A stretch of DNA of 64,000 nt. Origin: Rahnella aquatilis CIP 78.65 = ATCC 33071 (GTDB taxonomy: Bacteria > Pseudomonadota > Gammaproteobacteria > Enterobacterales > Enterobacteriaceae). Of this stretch, positions 1 through 7,956 are shown one piece after another. The first letter of the stretch is position 1; every line of letters begins with the position of its first letter. The stretch spans positions 399,907 through 463,906 of the forward strand of contig NC_016835.1 in assembly GCF_000241955.1 (NCBI RefSeq), in the 5' to 3' direction. Under the pieces are notes generated by a model, which saw nothing but the letters and a program-made list of their open reading frames with translations, did not search any database and had not been told where the DNA came from. Made by a program: the position numbers and the translations under genes.

Positions 1-1520
1 ACAACCGCAGGGGTATCGAAAATTTTGCGACAAACGACACTGTTGCCCCAGCATTGTTCATACGGGTAACCAATCAGTTCTTCCATCACCGCACGCACTT
101 CCGGTTGTACCTCGCTTATCTGGCCGCCCGCTTTGATACGTGCCACTTCGCCCAGCACCACAAGGTGGGTTTTGCGGTTCAGTTTCATCTGATTACTGAA
201 TACGATAGCCATCAGCGCCAGTGCAATAACACCGATGCAGAACACCAGCGCAATCGCCATCACCGCACTTTCAGGCTGGGTGTGAGATTTGGACTGGAAG
301 CCGTAGAAGCTCAGAATGGCACCCATCACGAAAACAATCACCGAGCGCATCAGTTTGCCGGAGAAGGTCATCGCACCGGCGTAAATCCCCTCGCGGCGAC
401 GACCGGTAAAGGCTTCATCGATATCCGCCAGGAAGGTGTAAACCGTCCACGGGATGTAATACACACCGCCGGTACCGATACCGAAGATAACTGTGATAGT
501 CAGCATGGCCGCAGTGGCGTATTGCTGCGGCAGATGCAGGACGTGCAGCAGGCTGTAGCAAATGACCGAGAAAATCACGATGCCCAGCGCCAGAATGTAC
601 GGCTTGCTGAACCCGTGTTTGACGCAGATACCGATAAAGATCGCCGTAGAGAACAGTTGCAGCAGTGAGTTCAGACTGCTCAGACCGGCAACCATCGTCG
701 GGTCATATTGCAGCACGAAAATGATGAAATAGGTGAAGACGGAAGCAAACAGCCATTCTGCTCCGAACCCACACAGATACATGCCCAGATGCTTACGGAA
801 CACGCGCAGGTGGAATGTCGATTTCATGTCGCGCACCAGCGTCAGCATGGTTTTGCCAAGCGTCATTTTCTTCTCATCGACCGGCGTGGTCTCTTCTACC
901 GGGCGTTCCCAGGAAGAGAGATACAGCATGCCGATGGCGATAAACAGGATCACGCCATAGGTCAGTGCGGTGAAGAAGAACGGCTGCGCGGAGTCTTTGC
1001 CGTAGATCAGAATGAACTGGCCGGGAATGAACGCGGCGAGGAAGTTAGCCACTTTACCGAAAATCGCCTTATAGCCGGTCAGTTTTGAACGGGCGGAGAA
1101 ATCGGTGGTCATTTCCGTTGCAAGCGTTTCATACGGCACCATGACCGAGGTATAAATCAGCTCGAACATGACGTAAGTAGACAGGTAATACCAGAATCCG
1201 AAGCCTTCAACCCACAGCAGCGGGTAGAACATCATCAGCGGCACGCCCAGCAAAATGAAGAAGCGGCGGCGACCAAAACGTTTACCGAGTCGCGTTTTAC
1301 CAAAGTTATCCGAGAGATAGCCCATCAGCGGGTTACTGATGGCGTCGATGATGCTGGCGACGGAGAAGATCGCCGACGCCTGTAACAGCGTCAGGCCGCA
1401 AAAGGTCGTATAGAAGTACAGCAGCCAGATCCCGGCGATCGCCAGTGCGCCGCTGCCCAACAGATTTCCGCCGCCATATGCTAGCTGATGTTTAAATAAA
1501 ATAGGTTTTTCTGCGTTCAT
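1..1520 (-). CDS. togT: GPH-family oligogalacturonide transporter, TogT-like (3' end outside window)
   Basis: An uninterrupted frame of 506 codons runs from the ATG at 1520 off the left edge, so the C-terminus is missing. The protein begins MNAEKPILFKHQLAYGGGNL and has about twelve hydrophobic segments. The early loop DNFGKTRLGKRFGRRR is typical of the glycoside-pentoside-hexuronide cation symporters. TogT of Dickeya imports pectin oligogalacturonides across the inner membrane. The assignment rests on family resemblance plus context: ogl, kdgF and kduD lie in the same window, and a KdgR-type box sits about 30 bp before the start with a CRP site further upstream. A related uronide or glycoside substrate cannot be excluded. 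Confidence 0.82.
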   Translation of the reverse strand, partial: MNAEKPILFKHQLAYGGGNLLGSGALAIAGIWLLYFYTTFCGLTLLQASAIFSVASIIDAISNPLMGYLSDNFGKTRLGKRFGRRRFFILLGVPLMMFYPLLWVEGFGFWYYLSTYVMFELIYTSVMVPYETLATEMTTDFSARSKLTGYKAIFGKVANFLAAFIPGQFILIYGKDSAQPFFFTALTYGVILFIAIGMLYLSSWERPVEETTPVDEKKMTLGKTMLTLVRDMKSTFHLRVFRKHLGMYLCGFGAEWLFASVFTYFIIFVLQYDPTMVAGLSSLNSLLQLFSTAIFIGICVKHGFSKPYILALGIVIFSVICYSLLHVLHLPQQYATAAMLTITVIFGIGTGGVYYIPWTVYTFLADIDEAFTGRRREGIYAGAMTFSGKLMRSVIVFVMGAILSFYGFQSKSHTQPESAVMAIALVFCIGVIALALMAIVFSNQMKLNRKTHLVVLGEVARIKAGGQISEVQPEVRAVMEELIGYPYEQCWGNSVVCRKIFDTPAV

Positions 1521-1550
1521 ACATTATCCGCCCAGAGAGATTTTTTATAA

Positions 1551-1569
1551 AATGAACCGATGTTTCGTT
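1551..1569. promoter_or_regulatory. KdgR-type operator upstream of togT
   Basis: AATGAACCGATGTTTCGTT closely matches the Erwinia/Dickeya KdgR box (AATGAAACANTGTTTCATT) and lies 31 bp before the togT start. KdgR represses pectin genes until the intermediate KDG accumulates. The site was found by eye. Confidence 0.7.
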
Positions 1570-1612
1570 TTTATAGAGATGACGTTTTATATAGGTGGGA
1601 TGAATGAATAGA

Positions 1613-1628
1613 TGTGAATAACATCACA
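1613..1628. promoter_or_regulatory. CRP-cAMP binding site upstream of togT
   Basis: TGTGA-ATAACA-TCACA is a perfect CRP core (TGTGA-N6-TCACA), and the flanking bases are also symmetric (AGA...TTT). It lies 92 bp upstream of the togT start and 43 bp beyond the KdgR box. Dual CRP/KdgR control is the known arrangement for pectin catabolic genes. Confidence 0.75.
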
Positions 1629-1908
1629 TTTAAAACAGCAGGGGACGGCTGGCGATAAGATTTTGCGATACGTGTAACATTCCTCGCCATCAAAAACACA
1701 CAATTGGCGAGATGCTTCGAAGCATATTAGTTTTAAATTGAATGATTATCTGACTATTACTTTACGAAACCGGCACTTAACCGTTGCTGAAATTCGGCTT
1801 ACGCAACAGAATTTTCGTTGAGGGTCAGGCATAAGCGTCGGGGAGTACTGAACAAAAGGCCGTTCCCTGGCCCTTGATGCAGCGGGTGATTTACGGGTCG
1901 GTCTGAGG

Positions 1909-2889
1909 TCAGGCGTTCAGTAAAGACGCTGTGCTCTCATGCAATTCATCAAGCAAGGTATAACGCTTGCGGTATTCAGAACGTTTCTTGCTGGCAATCT
2001 CTTCCATCGGTTTGCGCGGCAGTTCCAGTGGAACGTGATATAAGGCTGAAGATGCGGGCGTGGCACTGATGGAATCCCAGAATTCGTTATAACTGGCGAC
2101 AAACACGTTCTTCTTGCGGTGACGGTAACGCAGGCTGCGGAATACGTGACCGGTATCGCTGACGGCAAGAATGCGCTGCACGCCGGTTCCGGCAGCGACA
2201 CGTTGCAGGCTTTCCAGCAGCAGACGTTTCGGGAACAAGCCGTAACAGGATTTAGTCGCCTGTTTAATCACTTCATGTGCCGTTGAACGGTGCGCGCCCT
2301 GGAATCCGCCGATAATCAGTGTCCTCCCTTCCGGGCGCTGCACAATGCTAAACGTCAGTGCCGCAAGCAGCGTGTCCTCCATATAAAGGAACATGTTGGC
2401 TTCGCCTTCGCGCTCAGATTTGCCGATGGAACCGAGCTCCACCCGGAAGGCTTCACCGTCTTTGCCGGTGAACCGGGTGATGGTATTGCCGGTCGCGCTC
2501 AGAAAGGTATTGCGCAGGCGGGCGTTTTCCAGGCTTTTGACGAAGGCGTAGTGATCAACCAGTGCGTCAGCTCGTCCGGCTGAATGCAGACCGAGATACA
2601 GATACGGCTTGTGAATTTTACTCGGTAGTTTGGTCTGCACCTGGAAAGCTTCCTGCCAGAGGGTTTCCGCCGCCATCTTATTCAGCACTTTCAGGGTATC
2701 GAGCGGATGCAGTAAGGTGCGAACGGCATATTTGACCCGGAACATCCGGTCGCGCCACAGATTGTCCGGTACGCACGCTCCGCTCAGAAGATCGACAAAC
2801 AGGCTGAATCCGCTGGTTTTTTTTGTGGTTTGTTCAACGGGATATGCTTCGCTGAGGGACTCGGTTTCATTGAGAGGGATATGTTCCAT
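1909..2889 (-). CDS. VirK/YbjX family protein (DUF535)
   Basis: The 326-residue product matches the VirK/YbjX (DUF535) family in length and in its central region (YLYLGLHSAGRADALVDHY, then LIIGGFQGAH). No signal peptide or membrane segment is seen. In Salmonella, virK and ybjX belong to the PhoP regulon and affect envelope remodelling and peptide resistance, but the biochemical function is unknown. The ATG at 2889 follows GGAAACAGATC. A PhoP-type direct repeat lies in the 295 bp shared with the divergent acid phosphatase gene, which suits PhoP control. Which paralogue this is cannot be decided here. Confidence 0.85.
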   Translation of the reverse strand: MEHIPLNETESLSEAYPVEQTTKKTSGFSLFVDLLSGACVPDNLWRDRMFRVKYAVRTLLHPLDTLKVLNKMAAETLWQEAFQVQTKLPSKIHKPYLYLGLHSAGRADALVDHYAFVKSLENARLRNTFLSATGNTITRFTGKDGEAFRVELGSIGKSEREGEANMFLYMEDTLLAALTFSIVQRPEGRTLIIGGFQGAHRSTAHEVIKQATKSCYGLFPKRLLLESLQRVAAGTGVQRILAVSDTGHVFRSLRYRHRKKNVFVASYNEFWDSISATPASSALYHVPLELPRKPMEEIASKKRSEYRKRYTLLDELHESTASLLNA

Positions 2890-2992
2890 GATCTGTTTCC
2901 GCTGCCAGAAATAATCACGGTATCACCTGATTTTTAAACCTCTTTACAACGTTGTTTTAAAGAGAAGCGAGGTTATCTGAATAAGTGCAGGC

Positions 2993-3009
2993 TGTTTAGC
3001 TGCCGTTTA
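2993..3009 (+). promoter_or_regulatory. PhoP box-like direct repeat
   Basis: TGTTTA-GCTGC-CGTTTA has the direct-repeat layout of the PhoP box ((T/G)GTTTA-N5-(T/G)GTTTA) with one mismatch. It sits between the divergent virK/ybjX and acid phosphatase genes, families that are both PhoP-controlled in Salmonella. It reads toward the phosphatase. Confidence 0.55.
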
Positions 3010-3184
3010 TTCTGGCTGACTGAAAGCGTCTCACTGTCTGATATCTATTGATATGCGTGATGAGTTTCTCGTTTTAGTACATCATACGAACGTAATTACG
3101 CAGAATTTGGTTAACTTAGAAATGTTGGGAAATGTTACGAAAATGAATTCGTGATGATCATTCAGCAGTTGTAAGGAAACTTTG

Positions 3185-3922
3185 ATGAAAATTATTACTA
3201 CTTTTTGCCTCGCCAGCCTTTTTTCTGTCAACGCGTTTGCCCTGACCGGTAACGATGCGACCACCAAACCCGATCTTTACTACCTGAAAAACGATCAGGC
3301 GATTAACAGCCTGGCGCTGCTTCCTCCACCGCCAGCGGTAGGCAGTATCGCTTTTCTGAACGATCAGGCCATGTATGAACAGGGGCGTTTATTGCGTTCC
3401 ACTGAACGTGGAAAACTGGCGGCAGAAGATGCCAACCTGAGTGCCGGTGGCGTGGCGAACGCCTTCTCGGGTGCCTTCGGTTCGCCAATCACCGCCAAAG
3501 ACAGCCCGGAACTGCATAAACTGCTGACCAATATGATTGAAGATGCGGGTGATCTGGCGACACGCTCCGCCAAAGAAAAGTATATGCGCATTCGTCCGTT
3601 TGCCTTCTACGGTGTGCCGACCTGTAACACCACCGAGCAGGATAAGCTGTCGAAAAACGGTTCGTATCCCTCCGGTCACACCTCAATTGGCTGGGCCACC
3701 GCGCTGGTGCTCACCGAAATTAACCCGCAGCGCCAGGACCAAATCCTGCAACGCGGTTTCGATTTAGGCCAGAGCCGGGTGATTTGCGGCTACCACTGGC
3801 AAAGTGATGTCGATGCCGCGCGCATCGTCGGTTCCGCCGTAGTGGCTACCCTGCACACTAACCCTGCTTTCCAGCAACAACTGCAAAAAGCCAAAGAAGA
3901 ATTTGCTAAACAGCATCCGTAA
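3185..3922 (+). CDS. phoN: Class A non-specific acid phosphatase (PhoN/PhoC type), periplasmic
   Basis: The 245-residue product hydrolyses organic phosphomonoesters in the periplasm. It starts with a clear Sec signal ([19 protein letters not shown]). The three class A signature parts are present in order: K-x6-RP (KEKYMRIRP), PSGH, and SR-x5-H-x3-D ([12 protein letters not shown]), which hold the catalytic histidines. The ATG at 3185 is chosen because TAAGGAAACTTTG precedes it; a TTG one codon earlier is in frame but lies closer to the ribosome site. It is monocistronic, divergent from virK/ybjX, with a PhoP-like box about 180 bp upstream. PhoN and PhoC are very similar, so the symbol is family level. 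Confidence 0.9.
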   Translation: MKIITTFCLASLFSVNAFALTGNDATTKPDLYYLKNDQAINSLALLPPPPAVGSIAFLNDQAMYEQGRLLRSTERGKLAAEDANLSAGGVANAFSGAFGSPITAKDSPELHKLLTNMIEDAGDLATRSAKEKYMRIRPFAFYGVPTCNTTEQDKLSKNGSYPSGHTSIGWATALVLTEINPQRQDQILQRGFDLGQSRVICGYHWQSDVDAARIVGSAVVATLHTNPAFQQQLQKAKEEFAKQHP

Positions 3923-4090
3923 ATATTGCTGGCCTCCCCGACCTGGTCTTCGTAAAAGTTGGGGAGTCTGTAATGCCACATCTCTCATTGATACTAAATT
4001 TCTGAAAATTGCTTTTTTGCAACGGTCACTAATTGTTAACTCCCCTTCACAGGCATAACGTCATTCCTCATTTTAAAAAGGAGTTTCATT

Positions 4091-4582
4091 ATGGCTAGCC
4101 CCGCATATCTCTGGCTATACGATGCCAATGGCGCACTACTTTATGGCGGTTCTGAGGTTTTAAGCCGTGAAGGCGCGATCGAGATCCAAAGCTTCACGCA
4201 TGGTCTTTCCGTACCCTTCGATGGTAATACCGGTCGGCTGACATCTACCCGTGTTCATCAAACCATGGGACTGGTAAAAGAGTTCGATAAATCTACTCCC
4301 TACCTCTACCGTGCCGTCGCCACCAGCGAAAAGCTGCAAAAGGCGGTGATTAAATGGTATCGCATTAATGCGGCTGGTATGGAGGAAGAGTTTTTGAATA
4401 TGACAATGGAAGGGGTGCGCATACTTAACATCAATCCTCATATGCACAATTTCAAACACGCTGACGGACAGGCCAGTATGCCCACGGAATCCATTGGCCT
4501 TGGGTATCAGAAAATCACATGGTTGTACCTCGACGGACATATCAGTTTTACCGATCAGTGGAACTCCAGCATTTACGCATAA
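4091..4582 (+). CDS. hcp: Orphan Hcp family T6SS tube protein
   Basis: The 163-residue protein has the Hcp fold signature. It starts MASPAYLWLYDANGALLYGG and shares many aligned positions with the Hcp of the main T6SS cluster at 63434 (STPYLYRAV against SSPYLYKAV; KWYRIN identical; a shared YEKITW/YQKITW segment). Hcp hexamers stack into the T6SS tube and can carry effectors in the lumen. This copy is divergent and lies 53 kb from the cluster. It directly precedes an L,D-transpeptidase-like effector gene (12 bp gap), so it probably serves as that toxin's dedicated carrier. A strong ribosome site (AAAAAGGAG) precedes the ATG. Confidence 0.92.
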   Translation: MASPAYLWLYDANGALLYGGSEVLSREGAIEIQSFTHGLSVPFDGNTGRLTSTRVHQTMGLVKEFDKSTPYLYRAVATSEKLQKAVIKWYRINAAGMEEEFLNMTMEGVRILNINPHMHNFKHADGQASMPTESIGLGYQKITWLYLDGHISFTDQWNSSIYA

Positions 4583-4594
4583 ACGGAGACAGGG

Positions 4595-5119
4595 ATGATT
4601 TCATGCAGAGTGGATTTTAATCGTCTTTATGAGGGCGGAAAAATTGCAAAACTTTATTGTGCTGGTGTGGGGATCTTCCCTGTATTTTCAGGACTTGGTT
4701 CACTGCTCAACAGGCAGGGATGTTCAGATTTAAAAAATGGTGCCATTCCGCCAGGAAAGTACTGGATTGTTGATCGCCCTGCCGGCGGTTTGAATTCGTG
4801 GATTGTACAAATGAGAAAGGAGTGGAAAACGGGTAACGATTACGATTCATGGTTTGCGCTTTATAGACAGGATTCTCTTATCGATGATTGGACAAATATA
4901 GGCGCCAGGGAACGCGGGAATTTTCGGCTTCATCCTCTCAGATCCGACGGGACGGGCGTTTCTGATGGATGTATTACCTTTTACAATCATGCTGATTTTA
5001 AGGTTTTACGGGATCGACTTCTTCGGGCTCATACAATGATAATTCCTGTTCTAGGCAAAAAAGCTTATGGGGAAGTTGAAGTTTTTGGAGATATCAATGC
5101 GCCATGTATACATTTTTAG
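4595..5119 (+). CDS. tlde1: Tlde1-family T6SS effector (DUF2778, L,D-transpeptidase-like)
   Basis: The 174-residue protein carries the DUF2778/Tlde1 active-site layout: His113 in RLHPLRSDGTG and Cys126 in SDGC, the His/Cys pair of an L,D-transpeptidase-like fold. Upstream it has NGAIPPGKYWIVDRP, typical of this family. In Salmonella, Tlde1 acts in the periplasm of target bacteria, cutting or altering peptidoglycan stem peptides. No signal peptide is seen, as expected for T6SS cargo. It follows an orphan hcp, and its 3' end overlaps a small membrane-protein gene taken as the immunity gene. Base composition is visibly AT-richer than the neighbours, suggesting acquisition. Confidence 0.85.
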   Translation: MISCRVDFNRLYEGGKIAKLYCAGVGIFPVFSGLGSLLNRQGCSDLKNGAIPPGKYWIVDRPAGGLNSWIVQMRKEWKTGNDYDSWFALYRQDSLIDDWTNIGARERGNFRLHPLRSDGTGVSDGCITFYNHADFKVLRDRLLRAHTMIIPVLGKKAYGEVEVFGDINAPCIHF

Positions 5120-5399
5120 CACGTTAAAAATTGTTTGGCGGTTGATACTGTTTGTTGCAATTACCCTGTTTTTAACACCTTTAAACGAGTCATTCACACA
5201 TTACCTTTATCTGATAACTGATCCGGTTGTGGAGTTTTATCATTCTACTTTAGGGGTTGATTCGGGTGACCGTTGGGATATGGAAGAACTTACTTTTCTG
5301 ATCTTTGCGGTGACTGCAACATCAATTATCGCTGTGTGCTCTATCGCTGTTATTGAAGCGCTTTTTAAAAAGCTGATGCGGGTGCTACGGGGGATATGA
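5097..5399 (+). CDS. Putative immunity protein to the Tlde1-like effector
   Basis: The 100-residue protein has hydrophobic segments at about residues 13-28 and 66-88. The acidic stretch between them (FYHSTLGVDSGDRWDMEE) could face the periplasm, where the toxin acts. The ATG at 5097 is chosen because TTGGAGATATCA precedes it; translation starts 23 bp before the effector stop, indicating coupling. I do not recognise the family. The function is inferred from position next to a peptidoglycan-targeting effector and from membrane topology. Known Tldi1 proteins are periplasmic, so a two-helix membrane form would be a variant. Confidence 0.6.
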   Translation: MRHVYIFSTLKIVWRLILFVAITLFLTPLNESFTHYLYLITDPVVEFYHSTLGVDSGDRWDMEELTFLIFAVTATSIIAVCSIAVIEALFKKLMRVLRGI

Positions 5400-5513
5400 A
5401 TGGCTTACTCTTTAAGATAGCGGCGCGGCTGGCTGATTGACTTCGAATATATCAAATCAATGGCTCTCGCGGATTATTTTGAACAACTGATGAAAGTGAT
5501 TAAGGACAGGTAA
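5396..5513 (+). pseudogene. Possible broken small gene after the immunity gene
   Basis: An ATG overlapping the immunity-gene stop opens 14 codons (MNGLLFKIAARLAD) that stop at 5440. An overlapping frame then reads WLIDFEYIKSMALADYFEQL and on to MKVIKDR before stopping at 5513. Read together with one frame change, this would be a roughly 40-residue protein-like sequence. A terminator follows at once. The frame could equally open at the ATG at 5460, giving 17 residues. No family is recognised. Confidence 0.3.
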
Positions 5514-5520
5514 ACGAATT

Positions 5521-5547
5521 AAACCCGGCTGCAGGCCGGGTTTCTTG
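5521..5547 (+). terminator. Terminator of the hcp-tlde1 cassette
   Basis: AAACCCGGC-TGCAG-GCCGGGTTT forms a perfect 9 bp stem followed by a short T-containing tail. It closes the cassette and lies 30 bp before the convergent hcxA stop. Confidence 0.7.
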
Positions 5548-5575
5548 AACAGCGAAAGTAAAAACCTCAAAAGTC

Positions 5576-6658
5576 TTATTTATTCTCAACAAACTCAAAC
5601 GCCAGACGCAGTTGTTCGGCGTTGGGGTTTCCCGGCAGCAGATGAATAGATTCTCCGGGCTGGAGCGTGCGTTCAATCAGGCGGGAAAGCTGTTTCTCAT
5701 CATGAATATCCACCTGCAATTGCGCCAGACTGACCGGCAGATCCAGCACTTTGTACAGCGCGGTTAACTGCTGCACCACTTCCGGTTGATTGAGCAGCGC
5801 GCTTTGCACCAGAATGCCGTAAGCGACTTTGGTGCCGTGCAGGAAAGCGTCTGTTTGTGGCAGCGCGGTCAGGCCGTTATGCACCGAATGCGCCGCTGCA
5901 ATGCGCGTATACCGGTCACCCAGTCCACCCACTAATCCACCGCCCGCGATAATGGCGTCGAGCACATTGAGAAACGGCTGTGTCAGCCGGTTATCGTCCT
6001 GCGCCTGTAATGCCGCTTCGCTTTCATTAAGCAATACGTCGCGAAGAGTCAGCGCAGTATTCAGACCCAACTGTACCGTTAACGGCAGTTTCTCCGGCTG
6101 CGGGCTGAGCACCACGGCTTCGTACCATTTCGCCAGCGTATCGCCGATCCCGGCCAGCAGATATTCCTTCGGCGCATGCAAAATTATGCGCGGCTCGACC
6201 AGCACCAGATGGTTAGCGTCGTTGAAGATTTCGTAACGCAGTGCCTGCCCTTCGTCGTTATACCACACAGACAGCGGTGTCCAGGCCGCGCAGGTGGCGG
6301 CAATGGTCGGGATCGCCACCACCGGCAAGCCGAGACGGCGCGCCACCACTTTGGCGGTATCGAGCACCGCACCGCCGCCGATGCCGATCACCACCTGACG
6401 GTCAGGGCCGCCGATATCCGCAATGCGCTGTACTTCGGTTTCGCTGCAATGCGCCGCAAACAACACGCGCTTCGCCTGTGAGGCGGTAAACGCTTCCGGC
6501 AGAAAATCCTGAGCGGCGGTTAAGGCGCGCTCACCGTAAATCCACAACGCTTTGTCCAGCTGTTCCGGCGAATAAAACTGCGTCAGCCGGTCTATGGCAC
6601 CGGGGAACGAAAAGTAGTTGGCGGGGCCGGTAACCACGCGGATGTCAGTATCACTCAT
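5576..6658 (-). CDS. hcxA: Iron-containing alcohol dehydrogenase family, hydroxycarboxylate dehydrogenase A
   Basis: The 360-residue product aligns along its length with E. coli YbdH/HcxA, for example WIYGERALTAAQ, IGIGGGAVLDTAK, PTIAATCAAWTPLSVWYND, AGIGDTLAKWYEAVVL and HGTKVAYGILVQSALL. The Gly-rich IGGGAVLDTAK binds the nucleotide. Histidines in AAAHSVHNGL and FLHGTK are the expected metal ligands of the family. HcxA reduces 2-oxo acids such as 2-oxobutyrate with NADPH. AAGGA lies 8 bp before the ATG. It appears monocistronic. Confidence 0.9.
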   Translation of the reverse strand: MSDTDIRVVTGPANYFSFPGAIDRLTQFYSPEQLDKALWIYGERALTAAQDFLPEAFTASQAKRVLFAAHCSETEVQRIADIGGPDRQVVIGIGGGAVLDTAKVVARRLGLPVVAIPTIAATCAAWTPLSVWYNDEGQALRYEIFNDANHLVLVEPRIILHAPKEYLLAGIGDTLAKWYEAVVLSPQPEKLPLTVQLGLNTALTLRDVLLNESEAALQAQDDNRLTQPFLNVLDAIIAGGGLVGGLGDRYTRIAAAHSVHNGLTALPQTDAFLHGTKVAYGILVQSALLNQPEVVQQLTALYKVLDLPVSLAQLQVDIHDEKQLSRLIERTLQPGESIHLLPGNPNAEQLRLAFEFVENK

Positions 6659-6879
6659 GGGGAAATCCTTAATTTAGAAGCTGTTAACATCCTACGCCCG
6701 GACATCCGGATGGCTAATAATCTTTGGCATTAACTTATGCCTTTTCGTTCGTTGCCATTCATTCACGGCTCATCAAAACTCGGGCAATCAATTCATTAAC
6801 TCACTATAAGAGCCTGAACAAGGGCTGTCATGAATTGTCCTCCCGTTTAAATGATGATTAACCACACAGGGTAATAACC

Positions 6880-7947
6880 ATGAAACTGTTCTCCGCCTCG
6901 TTACTGGCGTTAAGTCTGTTCTCCGTTTTACCGTCTTTCGCAGCCGGTACCGCGCCGGTACCGAAAGCTATCGCCGACCACCAGGGGCCGGTACGCATTG
7001 CCGTGATCCGCAATTTAGGGTCTGACGATAACACTACGCAGTTTTTGTCCGGTGTTATTCAGGAAGGCCGCAAACTGGGCTTTCAGGTCAGCACTTTCCT
7101 CAGTAACGGCGACGACGCAAAATTCCAGGACTTTGTGAATCAGGCCATCAGCCAGAAATATGACGGCATTATTTTGTCACAGGGGCGCGACCCGTATTCC
7201 ACCGATTTGCTGAAACGCATTACGGCCAGCGGCATCGCGGTATCCGTGTTTGATACCGCCGTGAACGGTAATATTCCCGGTGTGACCGTCACCCAACAGG
7301 ATGATGCCTCGCTCACCGATCTTTCTGTCGGGCAACTGGTGAAAGATTTCAACGGCAAAGCCAATATCGTCAAACTGTGGGTGGCCGGTTTCCCGCCAAT
7401 GGAACGTCGTCAGGATGCCTATAAAAAAGTATTAGCCGCCCACCCTGGCATTCATGAGCTGGAATCTGTCGGTGCTGTGTCGTCGGATGTTCAGGGCGAT
7501 ACCGCCAATAAAATCGGCGCGCTGCTGGCGAAATACCCGAAAGGGAAAATCGATGCGATCTGGGGAACCTGGGATGCCTTTAGTCAGGGGGCATATAAAG
7601 CCTTACAGGAGAATGGCCGCACTGAAATCAAACTCTACAGCATCGATATTTCCAATCAGGATATTGGCCTGATGCGCGCGGCCAACAGCCCGTGGAAACT
7701 GAGCGTGGCGGTGGATCCGAAACTGATCGGCGCGATAAACCTGCGTCTGGTCGCCAGCAAAATTGCCGGTGAGAAAACGCCTGCGACTTATGAATTCAAA
7801 GCGGCGGCTATCCCGCAGGCATTGCTGACAAGCAACCCTGATGCCGTAAACGTGGCATCGCTGGCGAAAGTGATCCCAGGCTGGGGCAAATCTGATGACT
7901 TCATCGCGCCGTGGTTCGCCACCCTTGAAGCGCAGCACAAAAAATAA
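6880..7947 (+). CDS. Periplasmic sugar-type substrate-binding protein (Peripla_BP_4 type)
   Basis: The 355-residue protein has a Sec signal (MKLFSASLLALSLFSVLPSFA) and the two-lobe type I periplasmic-binding fold of RbsB-like proteins (VRIAVIRNLGSDDNTTQF; YDGIILSQGRDP; IDAIWGTWDAFSQGAYKAL; KLYSIDISNQD). It should bind a small solute in the periplasm. No ABC permease or ATPase gene lies beside it. It is followed after 9 bp by a LVIVD-repeat gene, probably in one transcript. The ligand is unknown, and it could serve a distant transporter or a sensor. AGGGTAATAACC precedes the ATG. Confidence 0.85.
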   Translation: MKLFSASLLALSLFSVLPSFAAGTAPVPKAIADHQGPVRIAVIRNLGSDDNTTQFLSGVIQEGRKLGFQVSTFLSNGDDAKFQDFVNQAISQKYDGIILSQGRDPYSTDLLKRITASGIAVSVFDTAVNGNIPGVTVTQQDDASLTDLSVGQLVKDFNGKANIVKLWVAGFPPMERRQDAYKKVLAAHPGIHELESVGAVSSDVQGDTANKIGALLAKYPKGKIDAIWGTWDAFSQGAYKALQENGRTEIKLYSIDISNQDIGLMRAANSPWKLSVAVDPKLIGAINLRLVASKIAGEKTPATYEFKAAAIPQALLTSNPDAVNVASLAKVIPGWGKSDDFIAPWFATLEAQHKK

Positions 7948-7956
7948 GGCCGGACG

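Noticed and set aside
54..668. 204-codon plus-strand frame at the left edge
   Set aside because: It is the antisense of togT; the protein is His/Gln/Arg rich with no family features, while the minus frame gives a clean GPH transporter.
3934..3966. Hairpin after the acid phosphatase gene as a terminator
   Set aside because: The stem has a 15-base loop and no T-run, so it is not called as a terminator.
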